DNA from: an uncultured bacterium
Lineage (GTDB): Bacteria; Bacillota; Clostridia; Lachnospirales; Lachnospiraceae
DNA length: 7,629 nt
Direction: 5' to 3'
NCBI GenBank assembly: GCA_905214855.1
Contig: CAJMNU010000070.1
Location: 1 to 7,629, forward strand
This document shows positions 1-5,746 of this stretch, piece after piece (positions within the stretch are counted from its first letter, which is position 1; each line of letters begins with the position of its first letter). A program made the position numbers and the translations under genes. The notes under the pieces are model-generated. The model was not told where the DNA came from. It saw only the letters and a list, made by a program, of their open reading frames with translations, and did no database searches.

Positions 1-1
1 G

Positions 2-412
2 ATTACTCCAACACATAACCTTTGGGAAAGTATGGCAAAGGCTTTTGTGACAGGAGGGATAATCTGTACAGCAGGGGAACTGCTGCGTCAGGGGTTTTTA
101 GCTTTAGGATTGGAGAATAAGGCAGCGGCATCATGGATGCTTTTGTCTTTGATCGCGATCAGTGTGTTATTGACCGGATTTGGAGTATATCATAAGATTG
201 TAGAATTTGGAGGTGCAGGTGCGTTAGTACCTATCACGGGATTTGCGAATTCTGTGGCTTCTCCGGCAATTGAGTATAAAAAAGAAGGTCAGGTATTTGG
301 AATTGGATGTAAGATCTTTACGATTGCGGGACCAGTTATTTTATATGGTATTTTAGCAAGCTGGTGTCTGGGAGTGATAGATTGGATAATGAGAATATTT
401 GGGATATTGTAA
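2..412 (+). CDS. spoVAC: SpoVAC, stage V sporulation membrane protein (5' partial)
   Basis: SpoVAC is an inner forespore membrane protein of the SpoVA complex, which takes Ca-dipicolinate into the developing spore and releases it at germination. Bacillus SpoVAC has been reported to act as a mechanosensitive channel. The reading frame is open from the first full codon at position 2, and the residues before the first Met (T-P-T-H-N-L-W) resemble the conserved pre-membrane stretch of the family. The true start therefore lies upstream of the window, and the ATG at 32 is probably internal. 136 residues are visible against about 150 in Bacillus subtilis. Hydrophobic segments begin at the KAFVTGGIICT motif, continue through a Leu/Ile-rich span ending LLTGFGVY, and finish with IAGPVILYGILASW. 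The family motif GAGALVPITGFANS lies between them. The gene precedes spoVAD closely, so the two are surely in one operon. The expected forespore (sigma-G type) promoter would be outside the window. Confidence 0.95.
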   Translation: MTPTHNLWESMAKAFVTGGIICTAGELLRQGFLALGLENKAAASWMLLSLIAISVLLTGFGVYHKIVEFGGAGALVPITGFANSVASPAIEYKKEGQVFGIGCKIFTIAGPVILYGILASWCLGVIDWIMRIFGIL

Positions 413-433
413 TGAGTGAATGACAGAAAGAAT

Positions 434-440
434 GGAGGAG
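434..440 (+). promoter_or_regulatory. Ribosome binding site setting the spoVAD start
   Basis: GGAGGAG lies five bases before the ATG at 446. An in-frame GTG at 416 would add ten residues (MNDRKNGGVG), but those residues simply translate the Shine-Dalgarno region and GTG 416 has no comparable site at a suitable distance. ATG 446 is the better start. Confidence 0.8.
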
Positions 441-445
441 TGGGG

Positions 446-1516
446 ATGCAGAAAGGAAGAGCGAGCATTTGTCTGGAACATGAGCCTGTTATTACGGCTT
501 ATGCAACCGTGGCAGGGCAGAAGGAAGGAGAAGGACCTCTTGGATTTGGAATGGATAGAATTGAGACAGATGCTACCTTGTCAAAAAGAAACTGGGAGGA
601 GGCAGAAAGCCAACTGCAAAAAGAAGTGTTGGGATTGCTGTTTCAAAAAGGAAAGATAGAGAAAGGAGATATTCGTTATCTTTTTGCAGGAGATTTGTTA
701 GGACAACTTATTGCGACATCCTTTGGGATAGCAGATTTTGGAATTCCACTATTTGGGCTGTATGGGGCTTGTTCTACGATGGGAGAGGGAATGGCATTAG
801 CAGCAATGGCAGTCAATGCAGGTTATGCAGATCACGTGGCGGCACTTGCATCAAGCCATTTTGCCTCTGCAGAAAAACAGTTCCGTTTTCCATTGGGATA
901 TGGAAATCAGCGCCCGTTTTCAGCGACTTGGACAGTGACAGGGTGCGGAGGGGTGGTGATCTCTAAAAAAGGAATGCTGGATCAAAATGGAGAACCATGT
1001 ACACAGTATGCAAGAATCACAGGGATTACACCGGGAAAGGTAGTGGACATTGGTTGTAAGGATTCAATGAATATGGGGGCAGCAATGGCTCCGGCAGCGT
1101 TTGATACAATAGTTAGGCACTTTCAGGATTTTGATTGTGGACCAGAGGAATATGATAAAATTATCACTGGAGATCTGGGAATTGTGGGGCAGAACATTTT
1201 GATGGATCTGATGGAGAAAAAAGGCTGTGATATTCGGGATCGCCATATGGACTGTGGTTTGGAGATTTATGCAAGGCAGACGCAGGATGTACATTCTGGA
1301 GGAAGTGGATGCGGCTGTTCAGCAGTTACATTAGGAGCATATATTCTTCCCCGATTGTTTGACGGAACATGGAAAAAAGTGTTATTTCTTCCTACAGGTG
1401 CTTTGCTTTCTACCGTTAGTTTTAATGAAGGAAAGAGCATTCCGGGAATTTCCCATGCAGTGGTTTTGGAAGCGCCAGTAGATAAGGAAAATAAGAGAAG
1501 AATGAGGAGAGAATAA
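446..1516 (+). CDS. spoVAD: SpoVAD, dipicolinate-binding SpoVA protein (thiolase-like fold)
   Basis: SpoVAD is the soluble, membrane-associated component of the SpoVA complex. In Bacillus it binds dipicolinic acid directly and is needed to load DPA into the forespore. The fold is that of thiolases/ketoacyl synthases, but the protein is a binding protein rather than a known enzyme. From ATG 446 the product is 356 aa, against 338 in B. subtilis. Conserved family stretches are visible: EGPLG near residues 29-33, LFAGDLL near 79-85, GACST near 107-111, HFASAEKQFRFP near 138-149, the DSMNMGAAMAPAA block at 206-218, TGDLG near 241-245, DCGLEIY near 269-275, the glycine/cysteine loop GGSGCGCSA at 285-293 and TGALLS at 317-322. 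The extra length includes a short basic C-terminal tail (KENKRRMRRE). No signal peptide or membrane segment is seen. It lies between spoVAC and spoVAE, the usual order. Confidence 0.97.
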   Translation: MQKGRASICLEHEPVITAYATVAGQKEGEGPLGFGMDRIETDATLSKRNWEEAESQLQKEVLGLLFQKGKIEKGDIRYLFAGDLLGQLIATSFGIADFGIPLFGLYGACSTMGEGMALAAMAVNAGYADHVAALASSHFASAEKQFRFPLGYGNQRPFSATWTVTGCGGVVISKKGMLDQNGEPCTQYARITGITPGKVVDIGCKDSMNMGAAMAPAAFDTIVRHFQDFDCGPEEYDKIITGDLGIVGQNILMDLMEKKGCDIRDRHMDCGLEIYARQTQDVHSGGSGCGCSAVTLGAYILPRLFDGTWKKVLFLPTGALLSTVSFNEGKSIPGISHAVVLEAPVDKENKRRMRRE

Positions 1517-1520
1517 GAGT

Positions 1521-1874
1521 ATGGAATATCTGAAAGCATTTTTAGTAGGAGGAATCATCTGTGCATTGGTACAGATTTTGATGGAAAAAACGAAGTTGAT
1601 GCCAGGTCGGGTTATGGTACTTTTAGTGGTGTCAGGAGCTGTTTTGGGAAGTCTTGGGATATATCAGCCTTTTGTGGAGTGGGCAGGTGCAGGAGCATCC
1701 GTTCCGCTTTTAGGATTTGGAAATACACTCTGGATGGGGATTCAGGAATCTCTGGCAAAAGATGGGGTGCTGGGATTGTTTCAGGGGGGATTTACAGCCA
1801 GTGCGGCAGGAATTTCAGGAGCATTGATCTTTGGATATTTTGCGTCTTTGGTTTTTGAACCAAAGATGAAGTAA
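1521..1874 (+). CDS. spoVAE: SpoVAE (SpoVAEb type), stage V sporulation membrane protein
   Basis: This 117-aa, mostly hydrophobic protein is the third core member of the SpoVA complex for Ca-DPA movement across the inner spore membrane. Membrane segments are visible at about residues 4-20 (KAFLVGGIICALVQIL), 30-50 (MVLLVVSGAVLGSLGIY), a central Gly/Ala-rich span with GAGASVPLLGFGN, and 92-112 near the C-terminus. It is clearly paralogous to SpoVAC: both share KAF-x-x-GGIIC, a G-x-Y-x-x-x-VE motif and GAGA-x-VP-x-x-GF-x-N. The ATG is four bases after the spoVAD stop. The Shine-Dalgarno GAGGAG (1504-1509) lies inside the end of spoVAD with a slightly long gap of 11 bases, which suggests translational coupling. 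It is the last gene of the operon, followed by a strong terminator. The short length fits SpoVAEb rather than the longer soluble SpoVAEa. Confidence 0.95.
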   Translation: MEYLKAFLVGGIICALVQILMEKTKLMPGRVMVLLVVSGAVLGSLGIYQPFVEWAGAGASVPLLGFGNTLWMGIQESLAKDGVLGLFQGGFTASAAGISGALIFGYFASLVFEPKMK

Positions 1875-1895
1875 TGTGAAGGATGAATATAAAAA

Positions 1896-1948
1896 GCCAG
1901 AACAAGATCCTTGATCTTATCAGGGAAATTGTTCTGGCATTCTTTTTT
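1896..1948. terminator. Bidirectional intrinsic terminator between spoVAE and the PBP gene
   Basis: A ten-base perfect stem, GCCAGAACAA (1896-1905) with TTGTTCTGGC (1929-1938), encloses a two-by-two internal loop and a second seven-pair stem (1908-1914 with 1920-1926, one G-T pair) closed by a five-base loop. On the + strand it is followed by a T-rich run including six T at 1943-1948, which terminates the spoVA operon. On the - strand, five A at 1891-1895 become a T run, so the same hairpin can stop the PBP transcript that ends at 1958. Both genes converge here, and no other terminator is visible for either. Confidence 0.9.
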
Positions 1949-1957
1949 GTGTTACGA

Positions 1958-4624
1958 TCAGGGTATGATCAACGGATAGTTAAAATTTCCAATCTGTCCT
2001 GGGCTTTGTAAAGAGGGGAGTTCTGTTTCTGAAGAAGGAGAGGACGGATTTTCCGTGGACTCTGGCTGCGTTTCAGCCTGAGTGTGAACAGAACAGTAAC
2101 CAGGCATTCCATAGATAGAATCGTCTGTTGTACCATGTTCCTCTGCAGGGATAACCATGCAGACCTTGGTTGTTCTAAGTTCACTTGGACAAAATTGTGT
2201 CGGAAGTCCTCCAGATGCAGAGCAAACTGTGACACGTACATGGTGATCACAAACCTCTGTTGGGACAGTGCCTTTTGCAAAATATTCAGTGTAAACAGTG
2301 CTTCCTCTTGGATCATGATTGCAGATACCATCAATAGCAAGTTTTCCGGACTTGCGGCAGATCTGAGCGGTTTCAATGCTGTCTGGAACGGCAAATCCGG
2401 GATCTGTAAGTCCTGTATGGAGTCTGGTCATGATTTTTTTCCAGATTAGTTTGTGGAATGAAGTTCCACCGTTTTTGCCGCTTAATTCTTGATTGTTATC
2501 ACAGCCTGCCCAGATACCAGCTGTATAATAAGGAGTGTAACCAACGAACCAGATATCACGGTTGTTTGTTGTAGTTCCACTCTTTCCAGCTGCAGACATA
2601 TCAGGAATGGCAGCACTTATACTGGTTGGATTGATCTGGATACCGGCACGGGCATATTTTTTGCCGGATTTCATGGAAGCTGCCATAGAATCTGTCAATA
2701 AAAAGGCGGTAGAGTCTTTTAAAACACGTTTGGATTGTGGTTTGTTTTCAATGATGATCTTACCATTCTTATCAAGGATCTTAGTGAAAAAGACTGGCTT
2801 ATTATACACACCACCATTGGCAATGGCAGAATATGCAGCAGTCAGTTCCAGATTGCTTACTCCGTTTGTGATGCCACCAAGAGCCGTTGATGCATTTAAG
2901 TCTGTATTTGTTAGAGTAGTAATCCCAAGATTTTGTGCATATTCTACACCTAATTGTGGAGTGACCGTTTCCATCATACAGCGCAAGGCCACAATATTCA
3001 TAGAATAGATGATACCCTCACGGATGTTGCTGTAGCCAAGATAGCCTCTGGAAGAATACCAGTTTTTAAATGTTTTAGATCCTTGACTGTATACATTATC
3101 ATAATAGACAGTTCCAAGCGTAGCTCCACAGGTATCCAGTGCAGGTGCAAAGGATGTCAGAACCTTAAACGTAGAACCGGGCTGACGTGGCGTATTGCTG
3201 GCACGGTTTAAAGTCAAGCTGGCTTTCTTTTCTCCTCTTCCTCCACAGAGTGCTTTGACATACCCTGTAGCCTGATCGATGACGACAAAAGAAGTTTGCG
3301 GCTGGAGTTCTGTATTGAAAGATTCACCGATTATGGTATCATCCTCTTTTACTACATAAGCCTTATATGCCTCTGCGTCCTCTTTTGCTTGTTCTTGACT
3401 GTCGTACAGCCCATCATAGGATGTATCATGTAAAACGGAGCGTCTCCAGGTACGCAGATGGTTTTCAGAGAAATGCTCTGTAGTTCCGTCTGCATGTTTT
3501 ACAGAGAGACGATATTCCAGAGAGTAGCGTGCTGCGGTATAGTTTTCAGGATTGTTGATCTCTTCATCTACAACTGCCTGAATACCCGGATCTTGTGTAG
3601 CCATGATCTTTAGACCACCGCCGTAGATCATATTATGTGCCTGTGTAGAAGAGTATCCCGCAGCGACCAATGCATCAAATACTTGTTCAATCAGCTCATC
3701 TGTAAAGTAGCTGTAGGTTTGGGAACTGGTCTGTTTCGTGATCAGATCAATATTTTGTATCCTCTCATAGACATTATCCGCCAGAGCTTTTTCCTGATCA
3801 TCTTTACTTATCAACTTCTGTTCAAACATATATTGAAGGATGACTTTACGTTTTTCCTCGTTATTAAGCTTTCCTTTTTCTGTGAGGGGGTTGTATTTGG
3901 ACGGATTCTGTGTGATTCCTGCAATAACAGTACATTCAGAGAGTGTAAGGTCTGATACTTCTTTATTAAAATATCGTTTTGCTGCTGCCTTGACTCCAAG
4001 TGTATTATTGCCAAGGTTGATGGTGTTTAGATAATTGACAAGAATTAATTTCTTGTCCATTTTTTTGGTCAGTTCTACTGCAAGATACTGTTCTTGTATT
4101 TTTCGTTCTATACGCTCACCAAAACTGTTTTCCATCCCACCATTAAAGACATTGTTCTTAATGAGCTGTTGGGTTATGGTACTCCCGCCTCCTTTGTAGT
4201 TGTCAGTCAGAACACCGACCACAGCTCTCAGGATGGAACGAGGATCAATACCGGAGTTTGTCCAGAAACGGGAATCTTCGATTGCGATGAAAGCATTGAT
4301 CAGATCTTCGGGAAGTTCCTCATAACTGGCTTCATAGCGGTTTGTACCTTCCATGATGAGAGTTTGTATCAGGTTGCCTTGGCTGTCATAAATCGTGCTG
4401 GCATACCCCTCTGGGACAACAATGCTGGTATCATCAATATTGGGAGCAGAGTCAAGAATGCTGACAAAGATACCAACTCCAGTTGAAATTCCGGTGAAGC
4501 CACAGAGTATTACAAACACAAACATCATCTGAAACAGAAAAAGAAAAAGCCTGCTGGTAATACGTTTCCTATTGGAAGTGAGAGCACGGAGCTTTTGCTT
4601 CGTCTGCTTTCTGCTTAGATTCAT
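1958..4624 (-). CDS. ponA: Class A penicillin-binding protein (PBP1A family), bifunctional transglycosylase/transpeptidase
   Basis: This 888-aa protein polymerises lipid II into glycan strands and cross-links the peptides outside the cytoplasmic membrane. A short basic cytoplasmic N-terminus leads to one membrane anchor at about residues 25-58. The GT51 domain shows EDSRF with catalytic Glu116, GGSTITQQ (146-153), RKIQEQ (174-179), KKLILVNYLN (191-200) and IAGITQNP (234-241). Asn123 stands where motif 1 normally has His. A linker with a charged region (about 360-440) precedes the transpeptidase domain, which has nucleophile Ser484 in STFK (484-487), SMN (541-543) and KSGT (681-684). After about residue 750 comes a region with seven Cys (756, 768, 792, 801, 812, 822, 844), then a Ser/Pro/Glu/Gln-rich tail. 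The ATG at 4624 has a strong Shine-Dalgarno. The gene stands alone, convergent with spoVAE and divergent from yigZ. The symbol ponA is by analogy with B. subtilis PBP1; pbpA or mrcA are also used. Confidence 0.95.
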   Translation of the reverse strand: MNLSRKQTKQKLRALTSNRKRITSRLFLFLFQMMFVFVILCGFTGISTGVGIFVSILDSAPNIDDTSIVVPEGYASTIYDSQGNLIQTLIMEGTNRYEASYEELPEDLINAFIAIEDSRFWTNSGIDPRSILRAVVGVLTDNYKGGGSTITQQLIKNNVFNGGMENSFGERIERKIQEQYLAVELTKKMDKKLILVNYLNTINLGNNTLGVKAAAKRYFNKEVSDLTLSECTVIAGITQNPSKYNPLTEKGKLNNEEKRKVILQYMFEQKLISKDDQEKALADNVYERIQNIDLITKQTSSQTYSYFTDELIEQVFDALVAAGYSSTQAHNMIYGGGLKIMATQDPGIQAVVDEEINNPENYTAARYSLEYRLSVKHADGTTEHFSENHLRTWRRSVLHDTSYDGLYDSQEQAKEDAEAYKAYVVKEDDTIIGESFNTELQPQTSFVVIDQATGYVKALCGGRGEKKASLTLNRASNTPRQPGSTFKVLTSFAPALDTCGATLGTVYYDNVYSQGSKTFKNWYSSRGYLGYSNIREGIIYSMNIVALRCMMETVTPQLGVEYAQNLGITTLTNTDLNASTALGGITNGVSNLELTAAYSAIANGGVYNKPVFFTKILDKNGKIIIENKPQSKRVLKDSTAFLLTDSMAASMKSGKKYARAGIQINPTSISAAIPDMSAAGKSGTTTNNRDIWFVGYTPYYTAGIWAGCDNNQELSGKNGGTSFHKLIWKKIMTRLHTGLTDPGFAVPDSIETAQICRKSGKLAIDGICNHDPRGSTVYTEYFAKGTVPTEVCDHHVRVTVCSASGGLPTQFCPSELRTTKVCMVIPAEEHGTTDDSIYGMPGYCSVHTQAETQPESTENPSSPSSETELPSLQSPGQIGNFNYPLIIP

Positions 4625-4634
4625 CAGGTTTTAT

Positions 4635-4643
4635 ACCTCCTTA
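4635..4643 (-). promoter_or_regulatory. Ribosome binding site of the PBP gene
   Basis: On the - strand the sequence reads TAAGGAGGT, a nine-base match to the 16S rRNA 3' end, ending ten bases before the ATG at 4624. It fixes the start codon and suggests efficient translation initiation. Confidence 0.9.
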
Positions 4644-4677
4644 AATAATTAAACTCTGTAAAAGACCTTATCTATTA

Positions 4678-4686
4678 AGTATACCA
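4678..4686 (-). promoter_or_regulatory. Candidate extended -10 promoter for the PBP gene
   Basis: The - strand reads TGG-TATACT, an extended -10 element (TG-N-TATAAT type, one mismatch in the hexamer). No good -35 is seen 17-18 bases upstream, which is acceptable for an extended -10. Transcription would begin near 4670, giving a leader of about 45 bases. The assignment is inferred from motif and position only. Confidence 0.45.
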
Positions 4687-4752
4687 AATTTTAAGGAATA
4701 AGGAAATAGTTATTGTTTTAATCTATCAAATTTAGGGCAAAATTCAGGATGA

Positions 4753-5055
4753 AGAGAGTTTTTAGACTGGTATCAGGTTTTGGATAGAGCGTTTGATTGC
4801 AGTACAAATGGAGAAAGCCTATGGATTTCTTTCTTAAAATATGATAGCATCAAAATACATGATCCGTAAGAGGATTTCTGCATAAGCCAGCGCTATCCCC
4901 CCTTAGTATGGGAAAATACAGAGTATATCATACAGAATGTGGGATATGCAGAAATGGGAATGCAGGAAAAGGAGACGTATTATCAGGATGGAAAGGAAGA
5001 AAAAGGATGGGAAACTGTTATAAGATATTATATAAAGGTGGGGAGGGGGAGCTGA
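4753..5055 (+). other. Possible decayed coding remnant between the PBP gene and yigZ
   Basis: This stretch lies upstream of, and partly overlaps, the start of yigZ. In one frame it is open from 4753 to a stop at 4867-4869, then from 4870 to a stop at 5053-5055. The second run, mainly 4912-5040, reads like a natural protein end (ENTEYIIQNVGYAEMGMQEK, then YYQDGKEEKGWETVIRYYIKV), with A/G-rich codons like those of neighbouring genes. A different frame offers a short plausible piece, WIERLIAVQMEKAYGFLS, ending near 4837. No single intact frame, convincing start or ribosome site joins them. It could be the degraded 3' part of a lost gene, or chance in purine-rich DNA. I do not recognise a family. 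Confidence 0.25.
4994..5000 (+). promoter_or_regulatory. Ribosome binding site setting the yigZ start
   Basis: AGGAAGA lies six bases before the ATG at 5007. The in-frame ATG at 4908 would add 33 residues with no similarity to the family (rich in Gly, Cys and Lys) and lacks a comparable site, so 5007 is preferred. Confidence 0.6.
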
Positions 5056-5660
5056 TCGAAAAAAAATCCCGCTTTATCGCTACAACGATGCCAGTGGAGA
5101 CAGAAGAGGAAGCTCTTGCTTTTATTGAAACGATGCGTAAGAAATATTGGGATGCATCACACAATTGTTATGCTTATACTGTGGGGATGCGTCAGGAAAT
5201 CTGTCGGGCGAGCGATGATGGAGAACCAAGCCAGACTGCCGGAAAACCAATGATGGATGTCCTTCTTGGAGAGGAGCTTCATAACATATGTGTGGTAGTG
5301 ACCAGATATTTTGGAGGAACTCTTTTGGGTACAGGCGGTTTGGTACGGGCATATTCTGGGGCAGCGAAAGAAGGAATAGAACAAAGCGTTATAGTGGAAA
5401 AACATCTTGGCAGAAAGATCACACTTGTGACGGATTATAATGGAATCGGGAAAATACAGTATTTGATCGCAAAGGAAGAGATTTTGACATTGCATACAGA
5501 ATATGCAGAAAATGTTACAGTAGAGATACTGGTTTTGGAGGAAGAGACAGAACATGTCAAAAAGATGATCACAGAAGCGACAAATGGGCGCTGTCAGATT
5601 ACTTTAGGAGATGAGATCTGGTTTGGAGAGGCATTGGGAGAGACAGTATTGTTTGAATAA
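5007..5660 (+). CDS. yigZ: YigZ/YvyE family protein (IMPACT family, UPF0029 + DUF1949)
   Basis: This soluble cytoplasmic protein belongs to the bacterial YigZ/YvyE family, related to the N-terminal fold of eukaryotic IMPACT. The biochemical role is not settled; links to translation or nucleic-acid binding are suggested from structure. From ATG 5007 it is 217 aa, the same length as B. subtilis YvyE. The UPF0029 domain (about residues 16-122) shows EKKSRFIA (18-25), WDASHNCYAY (48-57), the DDGEPSQTAGKP signature (70-81) and VVTRYFGGTLLGTGGLVRAY (97-116). The DUF1949 ferredoxin-like domain occupies roughly 138-195, ending near the conserved TNGR (192-195). An in-frame start at 4908 would give 250 aa with an N-terminus unlike the family. 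The gene is divergent from the PBP gene; typA follows 86 bases later with its own promoter, so the two need not be co-transcribed. No convincing promoter for yigZ itself was found. The symbol yvyE is equally valid. Confidence 0.92.
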   Translation: MGNCYKILYKGGEGELIEKKSRFIATTMPVETEEEALAFIETMRKKYWDASHNCYAYTVGMRQEICRASDDGEPSQTAGKPMMDVLLGEELHNICVVVTRYFGGTLLGTGGLVRAYSGAAKEGIEQSVIVEKHLGRKITLVTDYNGIGKIQYLIAKEEILTLHTEYAENVTVEILVLEEETEHVKKMITEATNGRCQITLGDEIWFGEALGETVLFE

Positions 5661-5663
5661 CCC

Positions 5664-5692
5664 TTGCAATTGAAAGATAATGGTGCTATAAT
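5664..5692 (+). promoter_or_regulatory. Sigma-A promoter of typA
   Basis: TTGCAA (5664-5669, -35) and a perfect TATAAT (5687-5692, -10) are separated by exactly 17 bases, and TGC directly before the -10 adds an extended -10 element. Transcription should start near 5699, giving a leader of about 48 bases. The typA Shine-Dalgarno AAGGGAG (5731-5737) lies nine bases before the ATG at 5747. The promoter begins just after the yigZ stop, so typA can be expressed alone. Confidence 0.85.
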
Positions 5693-5746
5693 CAGCACTT
5701 GTTAAAAATAAGAGGTTTAAATTAGAAAGAAAGGGAGAACCCCACG

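Noticed and set aside
416..445. GTG start extending SpoVAD by ten residues
   Set aside because: The added codons coincide with the Shine-Dalgarno of ATG 446, and SpoVAD homologues begin close to the ATG 446 position.
1969..2394. A 141-codon open frame on the - strand in another frame of the PBP gene
   Set aside because: It overlaps the conserved C-terminal region of the PBP in the wrong frame and shows no recognisable features of a protein family.
4622..4781. Ten-base direct repeat ATCAGGTTTT at 4623-4632 and 4772-4781
   Set aside because: It is short, AT-rich, has only two copies and no link to a mobile element, so chance is the likely cause.
4861..4876. Small inverted repeat GATCC/GGATT before yigZ
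   Set aside because: It has only five pairs, one of them G-T, with a six-base loop and no T run, which is too weak to call a terminator or regulatory hairpin.
4908..5006. N-terminal extension of YigZ from an upstream in-frame ATG
   Set aside because: The 33 added residues do not resemble the family, the start at 5007 gives the usual 217-aa length, and a ribosome site sits just before 5007.
5157..5555. A 132-codon open frame antisense to yigZ
   Set aside because: It is covered by the well-conserved UPF0029 and DUF1949 coding sequence and is rich in Cys, Phe, His and Tyr as expected for a reverse-strand shadow.
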